DNA of 64,000 nt from Strigamia acuminata. Lineage: Eukaryota > Arthropoda > Chilopoda > Geophilomorpha > Linotaeniidae. The DNA lies in contig OX442314.1 of assembly GCA_949358305.1 (NCBI GenBank), positions 4,529,087-4,593,086 of the forward strand, in the 5' to 3' direction. The notes beneath the pieces were generated by a model. The model did no database searches, had not been told where the DNA came from, and was given only the letters and a program-made list of their open reading frames with translations. Below, in pieces: positions 1 through 11,812 of this stretch. Made by a program: the position numbers and the translations under genes. Every line of letters starts with the position of its first letter. The first letter of the stretch is position 1.

Positions 1-2740
1 GCATCAGCCACAACAGTCGGGTGTGCAGCGATGCCGGCACGACCACTTTAACCGAGTTTCCCGCTCCGCTGAGGTCATCTTGAAACGTCGGGTGGTATTT
101 TACCAGGAGTTCATCATCTATGAGGTAGCTTGTTGCTTCTTTGACGAACTGTTTCCGGCGGTGTGGGTTTGTCATCCCTTCCGGAAATTCGCCGTTCAGC
201 AAATATTGCGTTATAATTTGACATTTTGTGTCTGCTGCCTGGTGTTCGACGAACTCACGTCTCGTGGGTGGAGCGTATTGTGTTTTTTCTTCAATTTTTG
301 CTGTGAAGGCGCGTAGTAGTGTTTTGTGGGTTTCTCCGGGGGGCGGAGATTGAATTTCGGATGTTGAATTGTTTGTCCCAGCTGGCTGGTATGTTCGAGT
401 CCAAAAACCACAAAACGTTCTATCTTCAGGCTCCATCACTGGTAGCTCGTTCGCCTTTCGCAAACGCCATATTCTCCGTGGAGTCGGGCAGTACAAGAGG
501 TGGGTGTCGTCCTCGCCGTCGTCGTCTGGTCCTTGGGGGTCAGAGGCTGGGGCTCTCGAGAGGGCGTCGGCCACATGATTGTACTTCCCGGGGCGGTACG
601 TAATTGTTATATCGCACGCCATTAACTCCAGTTGCCATCGTGCGAGTCGGCCGGAGGGTTCCTTGAGCTTCATCAACCAGCTTAGTGCCTGGTGATCTGT
701 CTGAACCTCGAAGTTCGTGTACTCCAGATAGTCGCGAAATTTCCGAACTGCCCAAATTACGGCTAGGCATTCTAGTTCCGTTGCCGTATAATTTTTCTCC
801 GCGCCCTGTATTTTTCTGCTTATAAACATACAGGGTACTTCTTGCGAGATTCCGTTGTACACGTGGGTCTGCAGAAGGGCTGCACCCAGTCCGATTTTAC
901 TCGCGTCGGTGTGCAACACGAACGGTCGGTTTAGGTCCGGCAATGGCATCTTTTCGACGTCAGCCAGCATTTGCTTGATAGTGCTAAATGCGGCCTCGCA
1001 CTGGACCGTCCACTCAAACTCTTTATCCGTTCGTAAGAGATCCGTTATAGGCGCGGCCACTTCAGCCAGACCAGAGAGTAGTCGGCCGAAGAAATTGACC
1101 ATGCCCATGAATCTCTGGACACCTTTTATATCTTCGGGGGCGGGGAATCCGTTTATTGCTTTGACTTTTTCGGGGTCAATCGCGATTCCCTCGACTCCTA
1201 TTCGATATCCTAGGAAGGCAAGCTCTTTCCTGCAAAACTTGCTCTTCCCTGGATGGATGTGGAGTCCTGCCTTGGCTAGGCGAGAGACCACTCTATCGAT
1301 GTGGTCTATATGTTCTTCGAATGTGTCCGACGTTATTATGATGTCGTCGAGATACGCCCACACGAAGTCGTGCAGCATATCTCCCAACACGCTTTCGATC
1401 AGTTTCTGGAACGTGCTCGGGGCGTTTACAAGCCCGAACGGCATCACGTTGAACATTAGTCTTCCTATCGGGGAGTAGAAAGCCGTTTTCAGTTTGTCTT
1501 CGGGTTTTAGCTCCACTTGCCAATACCCCTTTGACAGGTCCATGGTGGTTACCCACTTGAACGGGCTCAGTTCCCGGAGGATCGAGTCTATAGACGGCAT
1601 CTGAATCGGGTCTATAACCGTTATCGCGTTCAGGGGGCGATAATCAATGCATAGTCGAGGTTCCGAGCCTGGACGCATCACCAGGACGATCCGCATGGCG
1701 TATTCGCCCAGGGCTTGCGTTACTATGCCCTTGTCGAGCATGTCTTGGCACATTTGCGTCACGATGTCTCTTTTCTGGGGGTTCATCCCCTTGTAAGGCA
1801 CTCGAATCGGCTTGTCTGTGGTTAAGACTATTTCGTGTGTTGCTTCCGTCGTTCGACCAGGTGTCTTGGTCAGAATTCTTTCATGCTTTCGAAGCACTCG
1901 CCTTAGTAGCGATGCCTCGTTAACACGCAGTGCTGCCTCCCCGACCAGGGTGTCCACGACGTTACTCCTCTGTAATTCCAGAGTGAAGGCTGCGAAATCG
2001 TAATCTTGGACGAATTTTCGCAATCCTCTTCCGTATTCCTCTTTGTCCTTGGCTTCGTCCAGTAATTTTTGGGGAACTACGGGGACTGACCGTTCTCCCT
2101 CGGGACTTATCCAGTTCCATGAACGGGTTATCGGGTTTGGCTGAATTTTCAGTTTCGCCATGATGTCCATCCCTAGGAGGAATACTTTGTCGTGGGATGG
2201 CAAGACTATGAAGGGGTGGGACAGGTTCCCCCCCGTCCAGTCGATCATGATGCGAACTACGCCCTTCGGCTTGACGTAGCCGTTGGCGGTGAGCAATTCT
2301 ACGTTCGCGTTCACTTGTGCCACCTTCTTTCCAATATCCAAGTCTTTTACTATATCTTCGGATATGAATGAACGATCCGCTCCTGAATCCAGTAGACCGA
2401 ACAATTTTTGGTTTTCTATCTCCACTGGCAGCATACACAGAGTTTCGCAATGTGCTTTCGTGACATTGCAGTGAAATACGCGTAATGTCTGGGGCTCAAC
2501 CTCCAGATTGAACGGAAGGTCCGTCCAATCCATGTCGACCTCCGGTTTCGTTCTCACTTGCATACTCGTTAACGTCACTTTTTCCTCCTTCTTCGGAACG
2601 ATCTGTATGCGGTCTTTGATCTGTGCCTCTGCCAAGGCATGACCTGCGGGTCCAGTGTGATATTTCTTCTTTTTAATTTCCGCGGCTGGCGCAGACGAAG
2701 CTGAATTTATTTCGGCGACGCCTGCGCTTGGAAGTTTTTT
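1..2740 (-). CDS. pol: gypsy 1 pol polyprotein, partial (protease, RT, RNase H)
   Basis: The minus strand stays open from the gag end to the left edge, so the C-terminal part (integrase) is outside the window. In order it shows an aspartic protease motif LLDSGADRSF near 2385, a gypsy-type reverse transcriptase with the catalytic YLDD near 1340 and the FGLVNAPSTFQ block near 1425, and an RNase H with HTDASKIGLGAAL near 905, followed by the spacer leading to integrase. It is in the -1 frame relative to gag and has no suitable start of its own, so it is most likely made as a Gag-Pol fusion by -1 frameshifting at 2734-2740. The domain order PR-RT-RH is that of Ty3/gypsy. The frame was read by eye across 2.7 kb; a missed single-base break is possible but unlikely given continuous family-like sequence. 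Confidence 0.88.
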
Positions 2741-5700
2741 GCCAGATCAGTTCTTAACTCCATCATCATTTTCATCATGGTTTGCATGATGTCCTTTTCT
2801 TTGACGGTTTTCTCACATTTATCTGAGTAGTGGCCGTATTCTCCACAGCTGTAACATTTGATGTTACTTTTATCCCCTGTGGGAGTGAATCCCGGTTTTT
2901 TCGGGACGAAGGGCGTCGGGAATCGTCTTTTTCCTCCCAATGCTCCTCTCGCTTTTGTTGCTTGCACGTGTGCTCTGAATTGTGTGATTGCCAAGGCCCG
3001 GTGTGCATGGTGCAAATAGGGACCTTGATCGTCGCATCCCGTCGATAAGTTTTCGAGGTGCTCATTTAGGGCTTCCTCGTCGCTCGATGCTGGCTCCTCT
3101 TCTTTAGCCGTGGCGAGAGGTGTTGTCTCTTCGACTTTCTCCATCTGGGTGGAGTCCGTCGAGGTCACCTGCATCGCCGTCGCTGCCGGTGCTTTCTTTG
3201 GGGCAGCTATCGGGTTGGCTGGAAGAATACTGCCTGCTTTAGGCGTCAGCATTCGTCCGAAGGATGCTTCGGTGAGACTCATTATGCCGCTCAAATATTC
3301 ACTTGGCCTCATTAATTTTTCTGAGGTCTTGTGGCGTTCGGCGCTCGTCTGCAACCGCTTCTCGTGCGCGTCAGCTTCTTCCGGGGGCAGAGTGGCGTAA
3401 TACCGCTGTTCTATTTCTAACGTGTTTGTTAGAAGATAGTTACTGACATCTTGGTAATCGCCAGTGCGGGGTGCACGCATGTCTAGCAGAATTCTTTGCG
3501 AGTGGGCCGATAATCCTCCGTAAAAGATCATCGTAAAACCAGCGGGGTTTATTTCGTACGGCGCTCTTGCAAACAGGAGTTTCGCTCGGGCGTCGTAGTC
3601 GGCTAATGTTTCTCCTGGGGCTTGTCGTAGACCCCGTAATTTGTTACTGATCTCGTCTGGAGTCTCGCCGTATCGGAGATCGAAACGGACGAGAAAATCG
3701 TCCCAGGTTGGGTTTTTCAGTCCCTGGTACCATTCTCGAGCTGACCCCGTAGTTAGCTCCACTAGCCCGTGGGTTAGCATGTCGGCGACGGTGGCTTTTG
3801 TCGCTTTCTTGATACGCATTACTTCGTCCAGGAAGCGGTCTCCGGCCTTCCACGAACCGTCAAATCGCGTTTGAATATAGTGTTGCCAGCGGATGTTACC
3901 CGTGGCTTCACTGCTTGGTTCGTTTCGTACGCCATATTTGCGCTTAACCCTCTCTCCAGCGCGATTATGTTCGTCGCCTGGATGGCCTAGATCGATTCCT
4001 TCTCTTCTGAAAGAGTTCAGCAGGGCTCGGCCTAGCTCAGACATCGTGTAATGTCGGCCAGATGAGTCCTGAAAGTTCCCTTCCTCTGAACGAGGGTTGG
4101 AGCTCCGGGAAGAGCGGTCTGAAGCATTCGGCCGGTTCGACCGGTGCCCATCGCTGCCTTCTTGACTCCTTCCTGTAGACGGTCGACTCGGATGGTCGTC
4201 GTCCGACGAATCGGAGGGCTCGGAGGGATCTCCTTGGGGGTGAAACCTCGGCCCTCTCGGTGGGGTCTCTCCGCCAGCCTTCTTCTGTTTCGAGCCTTCG
4301 GATGGCGGCGGCTCCCCTCCGTCGTTGTTCTCGCAAAAAGAATGCCATCTGTTTTCCTCGCTCTCGGGGCGTTCCCGATTTTTATTTGCGTTTTTCTTTT
4401 CGAGTAACGCGTCGATGGCTGCTCCCGTCTCGGATCTTTTTGAGGGGTGACGGTCCTTTGTTTTTGGGACCGATCCGTCTCTCTTTTGAGATTTCCCCCT
4501 TTTTGCCGTTTTTGCCGGCTTTGCTGCATCTTCTCCTGTGTCGGTATCAGAGCCGCTTGGGGGTTCTGACTTCCGTTTCGGGTTTTCTTCCCTTTTCTTC
4601 CTGCCCGAGACACCTTGTTCGTACTCTTTTTGGAACTTTTCTGTTTCTTTCTCCCAGTTTTCGGCTTCCCATCTTTTTTGCTCATCTATTATGGCTTGTT
4701 TCTTTGCTTTGTACTCTTCGGTCCATCTGACTCGGTCCCATTCCTCTTTCTCTTTCAGGAACTGTTCCTTTTCTTTTCTGGCTTCCTCTTCTCTCAACCT
4801 CTCGCGATGTTGTTCTTCCCATTTTTGGTGTTGTAAAATGGCTTCTTCTCGCAACATTTGTAGCTTTTCTGCTTTTCTTTGAGCTACGAGCGCTTGAAAT
4901 TGGTCCTCGTACTCTTGAGCTTCTCGATGTCGCCCTTCCACCGTGGCGTTCCATTCTTTTCGAATTTTAGCTTCTCGTTCCTCCCTCATTTTTTGGACCA
5001 GTTTTTCTGTTCTCTCGGTGGTTCTTCTTTCGCGTTGCTCCCTTTCTTCCTCTTCCTTCCAGAGTTCTCGCCGCTCTGCGCTCAGTCTTCGTTGGCGATT
5101 AGTCGCTTCTTGTCTGGCTTCTTCGCGGGCCTTCTCTCTGGATTGGTGAAGTGCCCGGTTGGGGTCTGGCGCGAAACCTCCGGTGTCACTGGGCGTTACC
5201 TGGGGCATGGGCGTCTCCGCTGCTGGTCTTGCGACCGGCGTCGGGGCTTGTGCCGCGCAGATAGCGTCAGTGAGTAGAGTAATCGATTCCCAGACTGACG
5301 TTCCTACTGGAATGTCTATCATCGCTTTCAGTTGGGCAGCTTGCCGTGTCAACCGAATTAGGTGAGATACCTCGAAGGAAACAACCGCAGGACTCGCCGT
5401 AACTCGGGGGGTTATCGGGGTCCCGCCGTCGTTTTTTCGTGGGGTTTGCTCCACGGACGTCTGAGCCGTGGGTGGCGATGGGTTCGTGCCGACCGTGACC
5501 GTTATTTTCGGAGCTTCATTCGTCTCCTCGGTCATCAATATCGATACTCGTCCTGGCGATACGTCGCGAATTTCTTCTCGATTTTCTATGGCTTCCGGAT
5601 CGGTATCCTCGAAGGGTTGCATATTCAAGGGAACCCGCTCTCGCTCTGGCCCGTCTAGGGCCGCGAGCGATGCAGCTTGCTCCTCTTTCTGCGCCTTCGC

Positions 5701-5847
5701 TCTCCTTTTATTCGCTCGGGCTTTCGCCTTTGCGGACATTTCAGGGACGGGACCATCCGATCTCAGGTGGTAGTCGGAGGTCCTTTTTCCCTTCTCGGGC
5801 ATTCTCTGCTCGGTTTCAGACGTGGATTGCTCGTCTTTGTCTGACAT
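2707..5847 (-). CDS. gag: gypsy 1 Gag, unusually long, with coiled coil and zinc knuckle
   Basis: The ORF encodes 1046 residues, starting at the ATG at 5847. The C-terminal third carries a retrotransposon Gag capsid region (around WYQGLKNPTWDDFLVRF) and one CCHC zinc knuckle (CYSCGEYGHYSDKC) near the end. The first two thirds are not standard Gag: a charged N-terminus, a Pro/Thr-rich linker, then a run of roughly 200 residues dominated by Glu, Arg, Lys and Gln (residues about 230-430) that looks like a single long alpha-helix or coiled coil, followed by a Ser/Arg/Pro-rich disordered part. Ty3/gypsy Gags are usually 300-500 residues, so this is about twice as long. Gag would assemble the virus-like particle and bind the element RNA. 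Pol follows in the -1 frame. Confidence 0.88.
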   Translation of the reverse strand: MSDKDEQSTSETEQRMPEKGKRTSDYHLRSDGPVPEMSAKAKARANKRRAKAQKEEQAASLAALDGPERERVPLNMQPFEDTDPEAIENREEIRDVSPGRVSILMTEETNEAPKITVTVGTNPSPPTAQTSVEQTPRKNDGGTPITPRVTASPAVVSFEVSHLIRLTRQAAQLKAMIDIPVGTSVWESITLLTDAICAAQAPTPVARPAAETPMPQVTPSDTGGFAPDPNRALHQSREKAREEARQEATNRQRRLSAERRELWKEEEEREQRERRTTERTEKLVQKMREEREAKIRKEWNATVEGRHREAQEYEDQFQALVAQRKAEKLQMLREEAILQHQKWEEQHRERLREEEARKEKEQFLKEKEEWDRVRWTEEYKAKKQAIIDEQKRWEAENWEKETEKFQKEYEQGVSGRKKREENPKRKSEPPSGSDTDTGEDAAKPAKTAKRGKSQKRDGSVPKTKDRHPSKRSETGAAIDALLEKKNANKNRERPESEENRWHSFCENNDGGEPPPSEGSKQKKAGGETPPRGPRFHPQGDPSEPSDSSDDDHPSRPSTGRSQEGSDGHRSNRPNASDRSSRSSNPRSEEGNFQDSSGRHYTMSELGRALLNSFRREGIDLGHPGDEHNRAGERVKRKYGVRNEPSSEATGNIRWQHYIQTRFDGSWKAGDRFLDEVMRIKKATKATVADMLTHGLVELTTGSAREWYQGLKNPTWDDFLVRFDLRYGETPDEISNKLRGLRQAPGETLADYDARAKLLFARAPYEINPAGFTMIFYGGLSAHSQRILLDMRAPRTGDYQDVSNYLLTNTLEIEQRYYATLPPEEADAHEKRLQTSAERHKTSEKLMRPSEYLSGIMSLTEASFGRMLTPKAGSILPANPIAAPKKAPAATAMQVTSTDSTQMEKVEETTPLATAKEEEPASSDEEALNEHLENLSTGCDDQGPYLHHAHRALAITQFRAHVQATKARGALGGKRRFPTPFVPKKPGFTPTGDKSNIKCYSCGEYGHYSDKCEKTVKEKDIMQTMMKMMMELRTDLAKNFQAQASPK
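2734..2740 (-). promoter_or_regulatory. -1 ribosomal frameshift heptamer A_AAA_AAC (gag to pol)
   Basis: On the minus strand the Gag codons GCA AAA AAC form the canonical slippery heptamer A AAA AAC, 27 bases before the gag stop. A -1 slip enters the open pol frame directly. No downstream pseudoknot was computed. Confidence 0.75.
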
Positions 5848-5921
5848 TTTCTTTCGGTAATTCTACGATTTGGGTTATCTTATTGAGAGATCACAAGTTC
5901 AGATTTGAGATTTATTTCTAA

Positions 5922-5939
5922 ATCCCGGACAGACCCCCA
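5922..5939 (-). other. Primer binding site of gypsy 1
   Basis: On the minus strand TGGGGGTCTGTCCGGGAT begins two bases after the LTR end. The 5' TGG pairs with a tRNA CCA end, as expected for a tRNA-primed gypsy element; the exact tRNA was not identified. Confidence 0.7.
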
Positions 5940-5941
5940 CG

Positions 5942-6761
5942 TGTCGCGTCCTACTTGGTATAGGTTTAAATAGCGCTAACGTGTAATACTTTACCTGTGA
6001 TCAATTATGTAAATACCCAAATGAATACCAAATGTATGTAAATAAACAGGTAATTTATTCACCAGGCTTTATGCCTTTAAAATACACTCAGTAACAATTC
6101 TAGAGTCGACGTGGTCAGCGTCGAACAAAGGATTTCTCAAGATGGCGTCGTCGATTCCGCGTGGTCGGCGGAACAAAGGCGGCGTCTCGAGTTGTCGTTA
6201 ATTCGTCACGGATTCGTCTTCACGGACGCGGTGGAATGCTCTTTCGAGTCTTCTATCCGTGCCTGTTGTCTAGGGTTTGTTTAGCGTCGCAGAGGCCTCG
6301 TCTAGGAACTTTGGGGTTCCCTACAAAGCACTCGGACACTTACTTCGGCGAATAATCGTCTGGGCGATTATTCTGGGTGATTTCACAAGGGCTATTCTCG
6401 TGCTTTCGCAGGAATAGCTCGCAAGTGACTTCGTGAGAGTTACAGTTTGCACTTTACTCAGCGATCCTCGATCAATCCTAACTTGTAGTTGAAGTTGGCC
6501 TGACGGTGAGGTAGTTGCTGTGTTCTTGGTGTCGTTTGTGTAAGTTCTGACTTTAGGCGGGAAACACAGCCTTTTATGCAGTGGGGTGAAGGGCCGGCGA
6601 TCAACCAATGGGGGCTGACCATCAGCCGCTTCCTCCCCCTCGGGGCACACACCTGCCATGGGGAGGTGGAGCCAACTCGGGGGGGAACGACTCTTCAATC
6701 ACAGTGACTCAGAGGACAAGCATCCGCCCTGGGGGGACACTTATCCAACTGGGTCACCACA
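5942..6761 (-). repeat. 5' LTR of gypsy 1 (about 820 bp)
   Basis: The block runs TGTCGCGTCC...GGTCACCACA on the plus strand, so it reads TGTGGTGACC...GCGACA in element orientation with the TG...CA ends of LTRs. It sits directly next to the primer site. On the minus strand a TATA-like GCATAAAAGG lies near 6565 and an AATAAA near 6051, placing promoter and polyadenylation signals as expected. The second LTR is outside the window, so the left boundary of the element is untested. Confidence 0.75.
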
Positions 6762-7092
6762 ATTGTTACGATAAAAATTAAGATGTTTCTCTTTTGTGCC
6801 TATCTTCTTGCTTTTAAAAGGATTGTGTAAGTCGCAAGTTATTCACCTGTGAACTTTTCTTATAGCAGAACAGCAGAACTTTGCACTTGCATATGATAGG
6901 TCATTTCTTTTATTTCTGGCTGCACATAGAATCGAATGCACTTGTACTTCTAATCATGTACCATACATTTCTTTCCTAATGGTAAAATAAAATAAAATGT
7001 GCAAACATTTACGTTCATTTTCCAAAATCCCACTTACGGTTTTAATCTTACTGTTTTTTAATCACTTTCACTTTGTCATCTGACTTCTGGCT
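6762..7092. other. Non-coding AT-rich stretch, nothing recognised
   Basis: No ORF, repeat or RNA gene was recognised between the gypsy 1 LTR and the diverged LTR fragment. Confidence 0.5.
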
Positions 7093-7930
7093 TGTGATGA
7101 TTCTACCTTTGGCTGAATATTATTAGCCTTAAAGATAAACCTTGGAGGAACACTTGGTTTACGTCCAAGGATAAACTAACCTAACCTACCGGATAAGCTA
7201 AACTGTGAATATACAACTGAACAATAAGGGGTTTCATTAAATGAGCGATTAGTTGATTATGATTACTTTGATTAGTCAATTACTTGATGTTTTATGTGAC
7301 TGGATTCAACCAATCCCGAGAATAATCATTTCATCAAATAAGCGACTAAGCAACTAATCAAGTAATCACCGCAAACCATGATTTTCTGCTTATTTGGGCC
7401 GATTATAAGTGCTCACTCAACTGAAATCGACATGACGGCGCCATATCCGCTTAAACTACACAAGGTCATAATATAACAAAGTCTGCTCAGTTTAGGTTAA
7501 ACTGAACACATGAAACGAGTTAGGTAGTTGCAATTGTTTTTTGTAGGAACTTTTTTTAAACAATTGCAATGCATTTAGGTTACAATTTAAACAATTCCAC
7601 CCATCAGAGCAATAATAACATAATCAGATTTTTGTTGGGCCCTCAATAATTGAGTGATTATGATTATTGCAATAATCTACTAATCACAATAATCGTTCAT
7701 TTAATGAAACCCCTTAATATGAACTTACGATTATATGGAACATGATTATGTTTATTACAATAAAACCGGGTTCTGGGATCGTGTAAACGGGTGGCATCCT
7801 CTGGTTGGATGTCTGGGCGGGCCGAGGGATAGGAATGGCTTAGTGGCATTGTCAAAATAACGTTACGTGGCCAAATTTGGCCACGTGGCACAGATAACCA
7901 TGAATGCGAAGAATCCTTCGCATTCTCCGA
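7093..7930 (-). repeat. Diverged LTR fragment of the gypsy X/Y family, split by a MITE
   Basis: TGTGATGATTCTACC at 7093 and the following block resemble the outer end of the gypsy X LTR (TGTGACGATTCTAC), including the pattern of a GATAAGCTA motif. After an inserted MITE, homology resumes near 7740 with a block containing GTGTAAACGGGTGGCATC, also present in the X and Y LTRs, and ends around a paired TGCGAAGAATCCTTCGCA motif. No genes are attached, so it is a solo LTR or remnant, older than the X copy. Confidence 0.65.
7226..7715. mobile_element. MITE with AAGGGGTTTCATTAAATGA inverted ends
   Basis: The ends AAGGGGTTTCATTAAATGA and TCATTTAATGAAACCCCTT are inverted copies, bounded on both sides by AAT, a possible 3-bp duplication of the PIF/Harbinger type. 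The 490-bp body has no ORF. It lies inside the diverged LTR, which continues on both sides, so it is a later insertion. Confidence 0.65.
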
Positions 7931-8164
7931 GATTTAAACAATCGTTAAAACCATGCTAAATAAAAGAGATAAATATTAATAATATTGGCGGAGACAATCA
8001 AGAATGGTCCACAACCACTGTGCGAAGATTTGACACTTCCATCTGCCTCAAAGTCATAATGGTTGTAGGATCGCCGGCGTGATCCGTGGCCGGGATTTAT
8101 TGACCGGGTTAGCCTTCCCGTAACAGCTTGTGAATAAGCCGAGTAAAACAGCCACATGAATAAT
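7931..8164. other. LTR tail or unassigned spacer
   Basis: This stretch has no convincing ORF. It may be the weakly conserved remainder of the diverged LTR; I cannot place its boundary. Confidence 0.3.
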
Positions 8165-8835
8165 CACCAGCCGGTACACAAGCGGGTGAAGACATGCCAG
8201 GCGCAGCTGCTACGGTCCCAGCCACAGCAGAGACAACTGCTGACTCTGCTGCTCTCAGAATTCATCACTGTGACGCTCAGTAGCAGGAAGATGTGCCTGC
8301 TGCAGCCTCCATGAGCGGCTACATGGGTCGTAAAGGTGAGTACAAAAGAAGGTTCGTCCATCGCAACCGACCACGTCACCCATGGGGCTCCCACCCTGTG
8401 TGTGACGGGTCAGACGCTGGTGTAGCGTGCCTAACGGCACTCCCACACAGTAAGATAGGTGATGTGACGGGTCATCGCTCTCACGGCAATCTGGGGATTG
8501 ACTACCGTGGGTGGGATTGACTCTCACATAAATAATGGAGAGAGGGACTCCGGATTGTTGGGTTTTGGCCTTTAATCCGTTGACTAGGGATCGGAGTGCC
8601 CATCACCTGTGTCTTGGTCATTAGGCCTACCTCAACTACAACCGGCCCGTCATCCACAGGGCGATTAGCCCCTGAATGACGTGGTCGGTTGGCATAACTC
8701 ATTCTGCTGCGGTATATACTTACTTCATCCCATGTAGCCGCTCATGGAGGCTGCAATAGGGTCATCTCCCTATGACTGAGTGTCACAGTGGTGAATGGGA
8801 GAAGAGCAGAGTCAACTGGGGCACTGCACTGCCCA
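8165..8835. repeat. Dispersed repeat, two copies head to head (palindromic)
   Basis: The segment 8165-8500 is the reverse complement of a family whose forward copy follows at about 8540-8835: both contain CCCATGTAGCCGCTCATGGAGG and GTCACAGTG(A/G)TGAAT. A third copy, forward, is at 16370-16760. No coding potential or tRNA-like head was recognised, so the class is unknown. Confidence 0.6.
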
Positions 8836-11215
8836 GGCTGGCTAAGGGAACTCTCTAGCACACGTCCTTCTCTGTGCTGTCCAAACTCTCTCTCTCGACT
8901 CAATGCTCCTCCTCCCACACCACTCAGCTCCTTCCTTCCCCACTGGGTCAGCCCTACTCGTTAGAGGGGGTAACCAGGGGCCAGAGAGCAGTGTGTGGAG
9001 TGACGTGGGTTGCCGTGGGTGACCACAGCGCAAAACGGTCACAGCTTCTACTATCTGCAGGCATATGAAAACCTGCAACCAGCAGTATTCTGGGCGGGTT
9101 GATGGAGCAATACCTTCCTGGCTGGGTGCACTGTTGACGGTTGTGTGACCGTGAGGAGACTACGCCGGGCTTGTGGGTATGAACCTCGGGTATGGTAAAC
9201 TTCATCATGTGTTCAACATGTTCCATGTCCTGTAAGCCAAGGCTGCCGACAAGCTTGGTGAAAAAGGCTATGACCTGCTGACCTTTGTCTCCTTTTCTAG
9301 AAATATCTCAAGTTGAATTTACTAATGATTTTATTAGTAATTTTCACTCAAAGATGACCAATACACGGAAAACAGAATTAATTTGTTGCAATAAATTATC
9401 AGTAATTTATTCACAAATAATTATAAATAAGAAGTACAATTTTCCTCTGTAGCAAATTGTAAGAAATTTGCTCAAATTGTGAAACACGGTATAAATTGTG
9501 CGCAATTTATACTTTGTATTGTTACACGATAAATCGCACGCGTATTATTTGTGTATCACACACCAACCATTTCAACCAATTTAAGATATAAATTCCACGA
9601 AATTTATCTATGGTCATTGTTTGATAACTAAAAAGTACTTATTAACCTCAATGACAAAATCTGGTTGTGGCGATGCAGAAAAGCCAATCGTATGCCTGGG
9701 ATACCAATAATTAACCATTACACACTTTTGGAACCACAGAACCAAGAACCAAGGAACCGACTTCGATTAGACCAATCTAGATGACGTCTGTTAATTCTAG
9801 AAATATGGAAGTCATGAACTCCCTTATTTACGGAAGGAAGAAAGACCTGATATTATCACAGGGCTTCCTGCCAAAAGATTGTATAGTTTAACTTGTAGTA
9901 ATTTTAGCCATTTGTCGGCTTTGTATTTGTTTAACTTTAGTCACATGTATTGACAATAAATGTTAATGTATTGAGAAACCAACGACTACCTTCTTTTTAT
10001 CTCACTCACAGTTCACTTGATTTTAGCTAACCAACTATCTCGCACGCAATTTTATAGGTGACATTTTAGTTGCAGTTACGAAATCGTCACAATGTTATAA
10101 TGTTATTTTGCATTGGTTTTTCTCATAAAGGCAGAGGGGGCAACCATTGTTATAATCACTTGATCGGATCACCTGACCTCATTTTTCCAAAGGTCTATTG
10201 GCCTTACTGGCGCATTATTGAATTTTTGCACCCGGAGACATGACCCCTAAAATGCATCAAAGCTAAACAAACTTTCTTGAAAAATATTTCAAAGCAATGT
10301 TTACTCTCATTTCGTGAAAGGTAAATCAACACGCGACAAGTAAGAAATGTGTGTACTTTGCCACATTTAGTCAATATCTTAATTCAACAAACTCCCTCCA
10401 CATCAAAAGCTTTAGAAAATGATTAAAAACGATGAAAAACGCTATTGAAATCTCTCTCATTCATTTCACTGATGTTGACAGCGTGCTATGTATTTCAACA
10501 TTGAAAACGTTTAAATTATTCCTTTTTTCCATTCATTCTGTGTACAATCGTGGGCAAAAGTATCACCTTTTTCCTATGCTTTTTGTTATGACGAGGTGTA
10601 CTTTTAAACAGTGTCGTCACGCCTCTCTGTAGCAATGACACTTATTATCGTTTTTCTAAACAACACAGCGTGTATGCAGTGAAGAATAAATAGAAGAAAT
10701 GTTTTAAATCAATTCACAAACGTGCACAAGTGGTAGCAGACGGGGCAATTTTTTGTCCACGATTGTACACACTGGGACAGTGACTGCATTCAGATATTAG
10801 CTCTTCATACAATGTTAAATATTAAAGAGTAAATATTGAAATTGAAACATTTTTTCCTTAGTCTCTTGAGCCGATGACTCCTTCTAAAATCTTTGTAGCT
10901 GATACGACGTTGGCATCAGTCAGAGACAGTAAGCTGCAGGCTTAACCATTTGTATACATGACAATATTCTAAATCATAAGCCTCTTGCCTCTTGTGGATG
11001 AATGCGACCCGCTTATACTGTCATCCTGAACGGTCGCGATTTCTAAGATAACAGGTAAGAAGATATTGGCATTTTTCTCGTAAACGCAGTTAATATAAAG
11101 ACAATCCGGAATGGGAATAATATTCAAAGCTTTAAAGAGGTTGCTTTTTTCGGGATGGATTTAATTTCATGTGTCAGCCATCAGGTAGCAGGTGTCCGTA
11201 TTCGATATCGATATA
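8836..11215. other. Non-coding intergenic stretch, nothing recognised
   Basis: Only short ORFs with no family resemblance were seen. The sequence is AT-rich from about 9300 on. I found no RNA gene, tandem array or clear transposon end. Confidence 0.4.
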
Positions 11216-11627
11216 CTCTGGCTCACCATTAGAAGCACACCAGTTCCTATTGGCCGAGCCTATTCACTAGTGTAGGGCTACATAAAAGTAGGCTAAAATA
11301 CAAACGCTTGAGTTACGGGAAGCTATTTTGTGTCCAGACTAAACAATCAATCATACGAACATTGTCATAGCAACCAATAAACTTAACGAACTGAACAATC
11401 ATGTATTTAGAAAAAGTAACAGCATAAAATATTGCTTCCAGACTTTTTAAAACATTATATTATTAAATATAAGTAAATTTACATCATTTCAAACACCTAA
11501 AATAATCAAACTAATTAAAATCACAACAAACCTACTTTTCCTGATGGAAGTATACTGTACAGGCAATAGTTAGGAGTAAACAGGCTCGGCCAATAGGAAC
11601 TGGTGTGCTTCTAACGGTGAGCCAGAG
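11216..11627. mobile_element. Tc1/mariner-type MITE (412 bp)
   Basis: The first and last 50 or so bases are inverted copies (CTCTGGCTCACC...GGTGAGCCAGAG, continuing through the TTCCTATTGGCCGAGCCT block) and each end is bordered by TA, the Tc1/mariner target duplication. There is no transposase ORF, so it is non-autonomous. Confidence 0.75.
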
Positions 11628-11812
11628 TATAGTAGATATTCTGTATTTCTTCAATTTTGAATCATACCAGGAATCCTCGCGTTATTGGTGATTGAAATTG
11701 ATTTTTCAAAATATTTACCGATTTTCACCAATTTTTTTTTTACCACAAATTTTATTTGATTTCAGGTTTGTAAAATCCTTGATACACATTTGTTGTGCGA
11801 AAAACCCTAACT

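Larger units (their letters stand above)
1..6761 (-). mobile_element. Ty3/gypsy LTR retrotransposon, 5' part (gypsy 1)
   Basis: Read on the minus strand, this stretch holds an LTR, a primer binding site, gag and most of pol in the usual Ty3/gypsy order; integrase and the 3' LTR lie beyond the left window edge. No stop was seen in the pol frame and the gag frame is open, so the copy looks young. The base immediately outside the LTR is followed by attg (6762-6765), which could be the target duplication, but this needs the other end. Confidence 0.9.

Noticed and set aside
855-1478. 207-residue plus-strand ORF
   Set aside because: Shadow of the minus-strand gypsy 1 reverse transcriptase and RNase H.
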